The position numbers and the translations under genes are program-made. A model generated the notes under the pieces. It was given only the letters and a program-made list of their open reading frames with translations. It did no database searches and had not been told where the DNA came from. From Pyrinomonadaceae bacterium (GTDB lineage: Bacteria > Acidobacteriota > Blastocatellia > Pyrinomonadales > Pyrinomonadaceae), in the NCBI GenBank assembly GCA_019694395.1, contig JAIBCC010000027.1, positions 1 through 64,000 on the forward strand: DNA of 64,000 nt, given 5' to 3'. How positions within the stretch are numbered: position 1 is the first letter of the stretch; every line of letters starts with the position of its first letter. Of the stretch, positions 43,951-52,676 are shown piece after piece.

Positions 43951-45959
43951 TTCACTTTATAAACTTTGAATTCACCAATTTCGGCTATTTTAGGATATTT
44001 TTCAAAAAAAGTATCATTCAAAATCAAATTGTTTTGAATCATATAATTTCTTTCTTCAGGGGAAATCAGCACATATTCAATATTATTTTTCTTCAATAAA
44101 CTGTCCGCCAGAGCCGAACCTTCATAAATCCGCATTAATTCTCTTTCCCGAGGTTCGTAGTCAATTCCGTAAGAAGCCAGATGCCCGATGTAACGCATTA
44201 ACGAAAGTCTGCCCGTCAAAACAACCGCCGAATTATAGGTCGGAGCATTCAAAAATAGTGCATTCGGCTCCGTTTTTTGCTTGATTTCCTGAGCAATTTT
44301 GATCGAATCATTGTTAAAAATCTGATAATTGATTTGTTTGGACATTACCCGCCAAACATCAATTGCCCCCGACAAAATAAGCACAGTAAATGAAACAACT
44401 GCAAGTGTTTTGAAAAACAAACTTTTCTGCCACATCCACGCGAGCAGCCACGCCACGAACGGAATTGATGCCAAAAACCAATAGATTAAAACCTTGATGT
44501 TATCCCATTCCCACGGCGCGAGTTTTATTGTGTTTGTAAGAAGAAAAATGAAAAAGAATGGCATGTAAAACAATAGTAAGGAGTTGGGAGTTAGGAGTTG
44601 AGAGTCCGGTTCCTCCTTTTGAGATTCTGTATCTGTCCGTTTTAGCATCAAAAATAGTGCTACTAACAGTAATGGAATAAAAAAGCCCAGATTCTTTAAC
44701 CAGAACAAAAAGAAGTTTTCTTTACCTTTATCCCAACCGAAATGCCAGCCGATAAATTTATCCAGATTAGTTGCACTTCCGGTCAAAGACCAAAATAATT
44801 CGGGAACAGCTAAAAGTGAAACTGCCATTCCGAAAATTAAATAAGTTCTGAAATTCTTTAAATCGAATAAAACCAAAAACGCACAGACAATAAATAAGGC
44901 AAATAAACTATGAACGTGAATTAACGGAAGCATTCCGGCAAGCAAACCTAGAAATATCAACGGTAAGGAGTTACGGAAAAATTCTCCTACTGTTTCTTCA
45001 TTTTTAGTATCTTCCTTTGCGTCTTGGCTCCTTTGCGTCTTTGCGTTAAAAATTCCCCACAAATAAGTCAAAACAATCACCACAATCGGCATTCCAAGCA
45101 AAAATGCGCGTTGCGTGATAAACAGCACGATCATCGGATTTCCCCAGCGCAAAGTTTCAGGCTTGATGGTGTAATCCTTGTCCAAATTCATCAAAAATTC
45201 GGTCAAACCGCGTCCGTCCTGCCAATAATCCCGAAAGAAAATAGCAAATCCCAATCCACCCGAAAAAAGCAGTAGCCACGGCGCAAATTTTCCTGCTAAA
45301 CGATTTTTGGTCAGGGCAAAAGTAAATTTTTCGAGTAGCACAAAGAGCGAAAATCCAAGCGTGATATTTTGAAAAAACATTGCGTCACGGACATTCGCGC
45401 CAAATTTCATTAAACACGCGACCAAAAAATCCGCCATAAACGGATAAGTAAATTTGGCTCCGGCAAACGATGGATTTTGCGGCGGAAAATTATTGCCGTC
45501 GGTAAAGCTGAAAATTGCTCCGAGATGAAACGGCAAATCGCCTAAATTGTTTGAACCGCCCGTAAAAATTCCGTCTTTGGTTTCGATCATCGCACGGTCA
45601 AAAAAGATGCAGAGAATCAAAAAAATACTCGCGTAATAAACAAAAACGGCGAATTTTCCAAAGGTTACGCCTTCAAATTTCCCACGCGCTTTTTGCAAAT
45701 TACCGATAAAAAGCTGCTTCGTTTCCTTTTGCGCGAATAAAATCAGAGGCAATAAAGTCAAAACCAACGCAATCATCAGCGAAGTCATTGAAAGCCCGAT
45801 CAGACACGCCAACAAAAAGGCAATCAGCCCGAAAAATGTTGAACCGATGACATTTCCCGCACAAATCCGCACCAATAACGAATCTTCTTTTTCATAAAGA
45901 TAAGTTAGAATCGTTCCGCTAAAAGTTATCAGTAAAATTATGAGTAGAGAAAGAATCAT
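43947..45959 (-). CDS. Polytopic membrane protein, GT39-like
   Basis: The 670-residue protein has more than ten membrane helices and a soluble C-terminal tail (KIAEIGEFKVYKV). Its topology, long loop after the first helices (ETKDGIFTGGSNNLGDLPFH) and C-terminal domain resemble GT-C type sugar transferases, but no single motif proves it. Two low-complexity repeats are read in frame in loops: NAKTQRSQDAKE (about 45012-45047) and SQLLTPNSLL (about 44578-44607). It is coupled to the following TIGR03663-type gene by a 4-bp overlap. Confidence 0.65.
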   Translation of the reverse strand: MILSLLIILLITFSGTILTYLYEKEDSLLVRICAGNVIGSTFFGLIAFLLACLIGLSMTSLMIALVLTLLPLILFAQKETKQLFIGNLQKARGKFEGVTFGKFAVFVYYASIFLILCIFFDRAMIETKDGIFTGGSNNLGDLPFHLGAIFSFTDGNNFPPQNPSFAGAKFTYPFMADFLVACLMKFGANVRDAMFFQNITLGFSLFVLLEKFTFALTKNRLAGKFAPWLLLFSGGLGFAIFFRDYWQDGRGLTEFLMNLDKDYTIKPETLRWGNPMIVLFITQRAFLLGMPIVVIVLTYLWGIFNAKTQRSQDAKEDTKNEETVGEFFRNSLPLIFLGLLAGMLPLIHVHSLFALFIVCAFLVLFDLKNFRTYLIFGMAVSLLAVPELFWSLTGSATNLDKFIGWHFGWDKGKENFFLFWLKNLGFFIPLLLVALFLMLKRTDTESQKEEPDSQLLTPNSLLLFYMPFFFIFLLTNTIKLAPWEWDNIKVLIYWFLASIPFVAWLLAWMWQKSLFFKTLAVVSFTVLILSGAIDVWRVMSKQINYQIFNNDSIKIAQEIKQKTEPNALFLNAPTYNSAVVLTGRLSLMRYIGHLASYGIDYEPRERELMRIYEGSALADSLLKKNNIEYVLISPEERNYMIQNNLILNDTFFEKYPKIAEIGEFKVYKVK
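44581..44605. repeat. GAGTTGGGAGTTAGGAGTTG-type short repeat inside a membrane-protein gene
   Basis: The plus strand reads GAGTTGGGAGTTAGGAGTTG and then AGAGT, three imperfect copies of a GGAGTTAG-like unit. It is translated on the minus strand as SQLLTPNSLL within a loop of the GT39-like protein. Confidence 0.7.
45014..45047 (-). repeat. GCAAAG-type dispersed repeat, copy c, inside the GT39-like gene
   Basis: The minus strand reads AACGCAAAGACGCAAAGGAG and then CCAAGACGCAAAGG, 34 bp long like the copy inside smc. It is translated in frame as NAKTQRSQDAKE between two membrane helices. Confidence 0.85.
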
Positions 45960-46035
45960 TACGATTTTGAATTATACCCTAATTTTTCACAAAGATTAGC
46001 AGTAAAATTCAATTAAACTTGAGGTAAAAACAAAT

Positions 46036-46521
46036 CTACGAAACGCCTTTGGCTGAATCCCAACTGCTCTGCAATTTTCGCAAAAAGACGATCTGTCCGA
46101 TGTGATAAGCGTTGTGGATATTCATCTGAGCGATTGGCGAACCCCATTCGTCCTGATTATTAGGCGGAATCGTTTCGCTGAATTTCGCATCGTCGGCGTT
46201 TTCCAGCAAAGCTTTCCATTCCGACATTATTCGCTCAAACTCCTGCAAAATCTTGTCCCAATCAGCCGTTTCGTATAAAAAAGTTTCGGCAATTTCTTTT
46301 TCGGTTTTTTCTACCTTTTCACCTTTGAAACGCCGTAAAAATTTGTAATTGTAAAAATTAAGATGATTGACAATTTGGGCAACCGAATGAGAATCTTCGC
46401 TCGGTTTCCAAAAAGCCTTTTCCGCCGAAAGATCTTCCAAAGCGGATTTTGCCGCCGCAAACCACGCTGATTCAGCGTAACAGGCTGTAAATTGTTCAGT
46501 TAGGATTTCTTTTGCGTTCAT
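46036..46521 (-). CDS. DinB family protein
   Basis: The 161-residue protein is a four-helix bundle of the DinB/YfiT type. The metal-binding His pattern is visible as HSVAQIVNHLNFYNYK and IHNAYHIGQIVFLRKLQ. Bacterial DinB-like proteins often act in thiol transfer or stress; this one has no clear partner. It overlaps the DUF2199 gene by 4 bp, so both are probably in one message. Confidence 0.88.
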   Translation of the reverse strand: MNAKEILTEQFTACYAESAWFAAAKSALEDLSAEKAFWKPSEDSHSVAQIVNHLNFYNYKFLRRFKGEKVEKTEKEIAETFLYETADWDKILQEFERIMSEWKALLENADDAKFSETIPPNNQDEWGSPIAQMNIHNAYHIGQIVFLRKLQSSWDSAKGVS

Positions 46522-47033
46522 AATTCTTTTCTTTTTCCATGAGTCATCAACTCATAAATCTCAATTAGGCGTTCTTTTGATATTCCCTCCCGCTGCTCAA
46601 CTGCTAAGCGGTGATTAGTAGGCTCAATATCAATATAAGGACGAATCCCATTATTTCTCAGATAAACATTTGTTTTTAGATTTTCCTCTTCTGTAGAATA
46701 ATCAGCAAAACACGTATTGAGCCAGCCAAAAAAAGGAGGTTCTTCATCTCTTTCAGCAACTTCATAAAGTTCTTGAAATCTGAAAAAACTTTTTTCACTT
46801 AACGAAACCCAAACGCCCCAGATAAAAGGCTCTTCTTCGCCGTGAACGTGAATTTCAACACACCCTCGAACAAAGAAAAATTTATCATCAATAACACAAG
46901 TGTCGGAAGTCAAAAAACAACGCTCTGAACGTTCATTTTCAGGCACATCCAAATAATAAATCGGAAATTCATAACCGAAAGTTGGAACCCCTTGATGAAT
47001 TTTATCGCAGGTATTGCATTTGAATTCAAACAT
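46518..47033 (-). CDS. DUF2199 domain protein
   Basis: The 171-residue protein opens FKCNTCDKIHQGVPTFG, a CxxC zinc-knuckle-like motif. The family blocks SDTCVIDDKFFFVRGCVEI and FIWGVWVSLSEKSF follow. DUF2199 proteins are soluble and uncharacterised. It starts 2 bp after transketolase ends and overlaps DinB downstream, giving a tight tkt-DUF2199-DinB run. Confidence 0.85.
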   Translation of the reverse strand: MFEFKCNTCDKIHQGVPTFGYEFPIYYLDVPENERSERCFLTSDTCVIDDKFFFVRGCVEIHVHGEEEPFIWGVWVSLSEKSFFRFQELYEVAERDEEPPFFGWLNTCFADYSTEEENLKTNVYLRNNGIRPYIDIEPTNHRLAVEQREGISKERLIEIYELMTHGKRKEL

Positions 47034-47035
47034 TT

Positions 47036-49027
47036 TTATAACAATGCTTTAGCTTTCGCCACCACATTCTCAACCGTAAAACCGTATTCTTTGAACACAA
47101 CTTCAGCCGGAGCAGACGCACCGAATTTGTCCACAGCGACACAATCATCAGCGTATTTGTGCCAGCCGAAAGAAACACCGGCTTCGACAGCGAGAGTTTT
47201 CACATTATTCGGCAAAACAGAGTCGCGGTATTTGGCGGATTGTTCGTCAAAAAGTTCGGTGCACGGCATCGAAACAACGCGGGTTGGAATTCCATCAGAT
47301 TCCAGAACGTCTTTGGCTTGAAGAGTTAAGCCGATTTCCGAACCTGTTCCGATTAAAATTACTTTCGGCTCGTTGTTTGATGCTTCGGCTAAAATGTAGC
47401 CGCCTTTTTGCGTGCCTTTGGCGGAAGAATATTTGGTGCGGTCAATCAAAGCGACTTTTTGCCGTGAAAGTGCCAACACGGTCGGAGCGGTTTTGCGGTT
47501 GATGGCGATTGCCCAAGCTTCGGAAACTTCCGGTCCGTCGGCAGGACGCAGAACAAAAAGATGCGGAATGGCGCGAAGTGCCGCCAAATGTTCAACCGAT
47601 TGATGGGTTGGACCGTCTTCGCCTAAACCGATCGAATCGTGCGTGAAAACAAAAATCGTTTGCGCGGCGGAAAGCGAAGCAAGGCGAATCGCCGGACGGC
47701 AATAATCCGAAAAGGTCATAAAAGTTCCGCCGAATGGAATCAGCCCGCCGTAGAGCGCAATGCCGTTCATAATGCCGCCCATCGCGTGTTCGCGGATGCC
47801 GTAGTGCATATTTCGTCCGGCGTAATTGTTCGGCTCAAAATCAGTTGAGTTTTTGATGGTCGTGTTATTCGATGGCGTTAGATCCGCCGAACCGCCGATC
47901 AGATTCGGAATCGTGTCAGCAATGGCGTTAATCACTTCGCCCGAATAAGCACGAGTCGCTTTGGCTTCCGTTCCTTCAAAACTCGGCAAAAATGATTCCC
48001 AATTTTCGGGGAAATTTTTGTTGATGAGATTTGAAAAATCCTCGCCGTATTTTTCAGTATAAGTTTTCAAAAGCTCATTCCATTCATTTTCCAGCTTTTC
48101 ACCGTTCGGAATTGCCTCGCGGTATTTGGCATAAACTTCGTCAGGAACATAAAATTCGGCATTTTCATCCCAACCCAAATTGCGCTTCATTTCCTTTACT
48201 GCATCAACTCCGGGCGCGTCCGAGTGCGCTTTGGAAGTTCCTTGTTTCGGCAGACCAAAACCAATAATTGTTTTAACTGCAATAATTGAAGGTTTATCTG
48301 TAACTTTTTGCGCTTCGATGATGGCGTTTTCGATTTCTTCCAGATTGTTGCCGTCATTGACAATTTGAGTATGCCAGCCGTAAGCCTCGTAACGCTGCAA
48401 GACATTTTCGGTAAATGACAATTCGGTCGAGCCGTCAATCGTGATGCTGTTGTCATCGTAGAGAAAAGTCAGATTTCCGAGCTTCAAATGTCCCGCCAAA
48501 CTCGACGCTTCGCCCGAAATTCCTTCCTGCAAATCGCCGTCCGAAACAATCGCGTAAACGTGATTATCCACGATTTTTGCATCGTCTTTGTTGTAACGTG
48601 CGGCAAGATGTTTTTCGGCAATCGCCAAACCAACCGCGTTGGAAGTCCCCGCGCCAAGCGGTCCCGTTGTCACTTCAACTCCCGCCGTCAAATGATTTTC
48701 GGGATGTCCGGGCGTGCTTGAACCGTATTGGCGAAACTGCTTGATCTCATCCATCGAAACCGATTCGTAACCCGTTAAATGCAAAAGCGAATAAATCAAC
48801 ATCGAACCATGTCCGCCCGACAGCACAAATCTATCGCGGTTAAACCAATGCGGATTCTTCGGATTGTGGCGTAAGAATTTTGTCCACAGAACATAAGCTG
48901 TCGGAGCCATTCCCAAAGGCAAGCCCGGATGTCCCGAATTCGCTTTTTGAATCGCGTCAATCGTTAAAGTTCTAATCGTGTTGATACAAAGTTGGTCAAG
49001 ATCGGTTTTTGTTTCTGTTGTTGGCAT
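47036..49027 (-). CDS. tkt: Transketolase
   Basis: Transketolase moves two-carbon units between sugars in the pentose phosphate pathway using thiamine diphosphate. The 663-residue protein has INTIRTLTIDAIQKANSGHP at the start, the cofactor block SDGDLQEGISGEASSLAGHL and THDSIGLGEDGPTHQSVEHL in the second domain. ATG 49027 (MPTTETKTDLDQLC) is used; the frame is open to 49084 but that adds 19 unconserved residues overlapping the upstream gene. Confidence 0.95.
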   Translation of the reverse strand: MPTTETKTDLDQLCINTIRTLTIDAIQKANSGHPGLPLGMAPTAYVLWTKFLRHNPKNPHWFNRDRFVLSGGHGSMLIYSLLHLTGYESVSMDEIKQFRQYGSSTPGHPENHLTAGVEVTTGPLGAGTSNAVGLAIAEKHLAARYNKDDAKIVDNHVYAIVSDGDLQEGISGEASSLAGHLKLGNLTFLYDDNSITIDGSTELSFTENVLQRYEAYGWHTQIVNDGNNLEEIENAIIEAQKVTDKPSIIAVKTIIGFGLPKQGTSKAHSDAPGVDAVKEMKRNLGWDENAEFYVPDEVYAKYREAIPNGEKLENEWNELLKTYTEKYGEDFSNLINKNFPENWESFLPSFEGTEAKATRAYSGEVINAIADTIPNLIGGSADLTPSNNTTIKNSTDFEPNNYAGRNMHYGIREHAMGGIMNGIALYGGLIPFGGTFMTFSDYCRPAIRLASLSAAQTIFVFTHDSIGLGEDGPTHQSVEHLAALRAIPHLFVLRPADGPEVSEAWAIAINRKTAPTVLALSRQKVALIDRTKYSSAKGTQKGGYILAEASNNEPKVILIGTGSEIGLTLQAKDVLESDGIPTRVVSMPCTELFDEQSAKYRDSVLPNNVKTLAVEAGVSFGWHKYADDCVAVDKFGASAPAEVVFKEYGFTVENVVAKAKALL

Positions 49028-49031
49028 AAGT

Positions 49032-49478
49032 TTAGTTTTTAATTTTTTTGGTAGTTGGTTTGAATAATTCTTCGATTTTGTCAAAGTCTTTTGCGCGAAT
49101 CAAAATACACTCTTCACAGTTTGGAATCTCGTCATTTTTCGGAGAAATCCAAAATTGAACTTTCTCTTCCTTGCTGTTTGTAAGTAGTAGGAATGAAAAT
49201 CTTTCCAGTGGCATTCTCAAAAAAAGCAGACCTTTTCTTAGTCTGGCAGTTTGACGGAATATGTCTGATTTCGTTTTTGCAGCTATGCGAATTTTGGCGA
49301 AACAATTTTCGCTGGCATTCAGCAATACTGATACGTTCTGTATTCTCTCTTTTTTTGATCCGCCCTCTGAATTAGCAAACTCATCAACCAACTCAGGCTT
49401 TTTACAATTATCAGTCTGTGCAAAAATCATAAAACAAAATGACAGATTAAGAATTACGATGAAAATAATTGGCTTCAT
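49032..49478 (-). CDS. Small secreted protein of unknown function
   Basis: From ATG 49478 the protein has a signal peptide (MKPIIFIVILNLSFCFMIFA, cleavage before QTDNC) and a mature part of about 127 residues with four cysteines (DNCKK, ENCFAK, PNCEECIL). A mixed pattern and CEEC suggest a small disulphide- or metal-stabilised fold. An in-frame longer start to 49565 overlaps the SWIM gene and is less likely. The gap to the tkt start is 4 bp. Confidence 0.7.
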   Translation of the reverse strand: MKPIIFIVILNLSFCFMIFAQTDNCKKPELVDEFANSEGGSKKERIQNVSVLLNASENCFAKIRIAAKTKSDIFRQTARLRKGLLFLRMPLERFSFLLLTNSKEEKVQFWISPKNDEIPNCEECILIRAKDFDKIEELFKPTTKKIKN

Positions 49479-49488
49479 AACTTTTCCC

Positions 49489-49935
49489 TTAATAATAATG
49501 TTCATCGAACTCATCTTCAAATTCATCTTCTGCAAAATCCTCGTCAAAAGTGCGGAAGAATTCATTACGAAATTTACGGTCTGTTTTCAATAATTTACGC
49601 ACAAAGGCGCGGAGGGCAAAATCGTTGACGCTTGCCAAAACATTTTCAAACTTTGCTGCCGAATCGGTAAAATCTTTGGCTCTTAGTTTGTAAAAGACGG
49701 CAACCGCGTGTTTGCAAGTATCGCCCCAATCGTAAGGACAATCGCATTCATATTCAACAATCTCGTTGCCGTTAAGTTTAACATAGACTGTGTAAATTTC
49801 ACTGCCGAAAACTACTGCACTAAACTCATTTTCCGAGACCTTTTCAACCTTGCGAACGTCTTCGTTTTCATAATAATCAAGACCTCGTTCAACGATTTTA
49901 GGCTCAACAAATTGTTCAAAATTTTGCAGATTCAT
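49489..49935 (-). CDS. SWIM zinc finger protein
   Basis: The 148-residue protein has the zinc motif C64-x-C66 ... C74-x-H76 in ECDCPYDWGDTCKHAVAV, preceded by the beta strands typical of SWIM domains. A very acidic tail (EDFAEDEFEDEFDEH) ends it. SWIM domains bind DNA or proteins; no helicase partner is present. It overlaps the end of the FGGY kinase gene by 20 bp. Confidence 0.85.
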   Translation of the reverse strand: MNLQNFEQFVEPKIVERGLDYYENEDVRKVEKVSENEFSAVVFGSEIYTVYVKLNGNEIVEYECDCPYDWGDTCKHAVAVFYKLRAKDFTDSAAKFENVLASVNDFALRAFVRKLLKTDRKFRNEFFRTFDEDFAEDEFEDEFDEHYY

Positions 49936-51364
49936 TCATCAATAATTCATAAAAATGTTCGTGCCTTTTTCTGGCTTTTTGATAAATTTTGTGTTTTTCC
50001 TGATTAAAATTAAATTTATTTCCTTCCGGCGTTGGCAGTTCGGCAATGTTTTCGATCTTTCCGAGATTTTCCAGAGCCAGCAAAACTACGCCACGACTGG
50101 AAGCCTCGTGCGTGTCGGGCAAACTTAGATTTTGTCCGAAAACATCGGCAATGATTTGAGTCCAAACCGGAGATTCGCGCAACGCTCCGCCGGAAGCGAT
50201 AATGGTTTTGATTTCAACAATTTGCTGTAATTGATCGTAAATCTCGGCAAAACGATACGCGACTGATTCCATCGCGGCTTGGGTAATTTCGACAGCGGTT
50301 GTGCTTTGCGTCAAACCTAAAATCGCTCCCTTGGCATTTTCGTGATAACCCGTGCTGCGCTCGCCTGCGAGGAAGGGCAAAAAGGTCAAGCCGTGCGAGT
50401 CAGGTTCGCGCATTTTTATTTCTGCCTCAACTTCGTCATCTACCTCGGCAATTTTCATTGTATCTTTTAACCAACGATACAACCCGCCGCCGTCCGACAA
50501 AGCTCCGCCGACAATAAGTTTTTGTGCATCAATGCGATAGCACCATAAACCGCTTGGGATTTTTTTTGGGATTTCACCTTGATATGCAACCCGCATTGCC
50601 CCCGAAGTTCCGATCATCAGGGCGGCTTTTTGCTTTTGCAAACAGCCCGCACCCACATTATTTGCCGCGCCGTCACCGATTGCCAAAAACCATTTGGCGT
50701 TTTTTAAGCGTTCCCAATTACTGGTTTGAAAAGTTTCGGAATCGTCAGCAATTCGCGGTAAATTTTTCCGTTTAATTTGCAAAAAATTGACCAATTCATC
50801 ATCCCAATCGTCTTTCCGCAAATTAAAAGTCCCTGTTCCACTTGCCATCGAAACGCTTGTCACCGCTTCGCCAAATAATTTCAGAGCTAGATAATCACTG
50901 AATGAAAGCCATTTTTTAGTTTTTTGAAAAACTTCGGGAAATTCCGCTTTGAGCCACAGTAATTTTGCTGTCCAGAAACTTGAATGAAACCTCGCGCCGG
51001 TTCGATTGTGGACTTCGTTTTCGTCCAAATTATCACGCAAAATTTGCACATATTCAGCGGGACGGGTTTCCGCCCAGGTGAAAACATTGGTCGTTGCATT
51101 TTCTTCGGAATCAACTCCGACTAAACTATGCCAAAAACACGAAGCAGTAACATAATCAATAGTTTGCGTAGTTTTTAACAACACTTCATCTATCGCCTCA
51201 CAAACCTGTGAAAAGGCTTCATCAGCCGTCAATTCCGCGCCGCCATCTTCAGTAAAATGAACAGTGCGTTCCCTTTTCACAACCGTTTCGGGCAGAACAT
51301 TTCCCGAAAAATCGTAAATTGCGGCGCGAACACTAGAAGTGCCAATGTCTAATGCGAGAATCAT
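49916..51364 (-). CDS. FGGY-family carbohydrate kinase (gluconokinase-like)
   Basis: The 482-residue protein has the sugar-kinase phosphate motif LALDIGTSSVRAAIYD at the start, SMASGTGTFNLRKDDWDDEL in the first domain, and MIGTSGAMRVA plus ASGGALRESPVWTQIIADVF in the second. The pattern SMASGTGTFN is close to gluconokinases, but xylulokinase-like activity cannot be ruled out. It overlaps the SWIM gene downstream by 20 bp. Confidence 0.85.
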   Translation of the reverse strand: MILALDIGTSSVRAAIYDFSGNVLPETVVKRERTVHFTEDGGAELTADEAFSQVCEAIDEVLLKTTQTIDYVTASCFWHSLVGVDSEENATTNVFTWAETRPAEYVQILRDNLDENEVHNRTGARFHSSFWTAKLLWLKAEFPEVFQKTKKWLSFSDYLALKLFGEAVTSVSMASGTGTFNLRKDDWDDELVNFLQIKRKNLPRIADDSETFQTSNWERLKNAKWFLAIGDGAANNVGAGCLQKQKAALMIGTSGAMRVAYQGEIPKKIPSGLWCYRIDAQKLIVGGALSDGGGLYRWLKDTMKIAEVDDEVEAEIKMREPDSHGLTFLPFLAGERSTGYHENAKGAILGLTQSTTAVEITQAAMESVAYRFAEIYDQLQQIVEIKTIIASGGALRESPVWTQIIADVFGQNLSLPDTHEASSRGVVLLALENLGKIENIAELPTPEGNKFNFNQEKHKIYQKARKRHEHFYELLMNESAKF

Positions 51365-51446
51365 TTAGCGTAAATTTTAATCCAAAATTCGTGACAAGGA
51401 AAATCGAATATGAAGTTAAATAAAAATCGGCTAAACTATTTTCTTT

Positions 51447-52094
51447 ATGTTTAAGCCTAGAGTAAAAATCTGTTGTATTTCTTCAGTTGAAGAAGCGCAT
51501 TTAGCCATCAAATATGGAGCATCGGCATTGGGTTTAGTCGGTCAAATGCCAAGCGGTCCCGGTGTTATTTCCGATGATGAAATTCGTGAAATCGCCAAAA
51601 CTGTTCCGCCGCCAATCGGCACTTTTTTGCTGACCTGCGAAACATCTGCCGATGAAATTATCAAACATTTTCAAAAGGTAAATACCAATACAATTCAAAT
51701 CGTAGATGAATTAAAATCAGGAACTTACAGCGAAATTCGGGCATCATTGCCAAATGTCAGAATTGTTCAGGTAATTCACGTTATTGATGAAAATTCGATT
51801 GAGGAAGCGGTTAGAGTTTCGGCGGAAGTTGACGCAATTTTGCTCGACAGCGGCAATCCGAATTTGCAGATTAAAGAATTAGGCGGAACAGGTCGCACGC
51901 ACAATTGGGAACTGAGTCGAAAAATTGTGGAGAATAGTTTAAAACCTGTCTTTTTGGCAGGCGGTTTGAAAGCCGAAAATGTCCGTCAAGCGATTGAAAC
52001 AGTTCAACCTTTTGGATTGGATCTATGCTCAAGTGTAAGAACTGACGGAAAACTGGATGAAAAGAAACTGGAAGAATTTTTTAAAGCGATGTAA
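51447..52094 (+). CDS. trpF: Phosphoribosylanthranilate isomerase-like protein
   Basis: TrpF turns phosphoribosylanthranilate into CdRP in tryptophan synthesis. The 215-residue TIM barrel starts RVKICCISSVEEAHLAI, where the usual KICGIT reads KICCIS; the second Cys keeps a plausible catalytic Cys at the strand end. The phosphate-binding end reads LGGTGRTHNWELSRKI and FLAGGLKAENV. It is alone, without other trp genes, and may be a relative with another substrate. Confidence 0.8.
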   Translation: MFKPRVKICCISSVEEAHLAIKYGASALGLVGQMPSGPGVISDDEIREIAKTVPPPIGTFLLTCETSADEIIKHFQKVNTNTIQIVDELKSGTYSEIRASLPNVRIVQVIHVIDENSIEEAVRVSAEVDAILLDSGNPNLQIKELGGTGRTHNWELSRKIVENSLKPVFLAGGLKAENVRQAIETVQPFGLDLCSSVRTDGKLDEKKLEEFFKAM

Positions 52095-52095
52095 C

Positions 52096-52132
52096 AAAAA
52101 GTCAGGAAAACCTAAATGTTTCCTGACTTTTT
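52096..52132. terminator. Strong terminator after the trpF-like gene
   Basis: AAAAAGTCAGGAAA (52096-52109) pairs perfectly with TTTCCTGACTTTTT (52119-52132) around a 9-base loop. The A- and T-rich ends allow use in both directions between the converging trpF-like and TPR lipoprotein genes. Confidence 0.93.
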
Positions 52133-52153
52133 GCTTTCAATAATAAAAATTCG

Positions 52154-52675
52154 CTATTTCTTTTCAGTTGTCGCCGGAGCTTTTTCTTCGCCTTCTTTCG
52201 GCACCTCGCGACCCATACTTTGATAAATGCTGACGATTTGATCGTGCATTGCTTTGGCTTCTTTATCATCGGGATTTAATTTCAAACCCTTGCGAAAATC
52301 GCCAAGCGCGGCACTGTATTGAGCGGCATCTGTCAATGCAAAAGCACGTTGAAAATAAGCAGTTGCCAGAGCCTGTTTAGCTTTGTCATCATTAGGTTTG
52401 TCTTTGTAGTCTTTCTCTGCTTTTTCAATCGCTGCTGTCATTGCCGAAACGTCAACCGGTTTTTGATTCGGCGAACCGCCGGAAGTCGAATTTGGCTGAC
52501 TCATTGGCGGTTTTTGATTTTCCGTCGAATGGCTCGAAACCGTCAACTCGTCTTTCTTGGGCGAAGTTGAAGTTGTGGTCGTTGTATTGGTGTTGGTCTG
52601 CGTCTGAGTTGGAGCAGAACCACCGCAACCAATTGAAATTAAAGTAAATGCACTTAATATTAAAATCTTTTTCAT
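52154..52675 (-). CDS. TPR lipoprotein
   Basis: From ATG 52675 the protein has a lipoprotein signal (MKKILILSAFTLISIGCGGS) with lipobox ISIGC, a Thr/Ser/Gln-rich linker, and two TPR-like helical pairs (KAKQALATAYFQRAFALTD, YSAALGDFRKGLKLNPDDKE). It would sit on the periplasmic side of a membrane and bind partners. It is 1 bp downstream of the first dikinase-like gene, so the three genes 52154-56600 may form a unit. Confidence 0.8.
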   Translation of the reverse strand: MKKILILSAFTLISIGCGGSAPTQTQTNTNTTTTTSTSPKKDELTVSSHSTENQKPPMSQPNSTSGGSPNQKPVDVSAMTAAIEKAEKDYKDKPNDDKAKQALATAYFQRAFALTDAAQYSAALGDFRKGLKLNPDDKEAKAMHDQIVSIYQSMGREVPKEGEEKAPATTEKK

Positions 52676-52676
52676 C

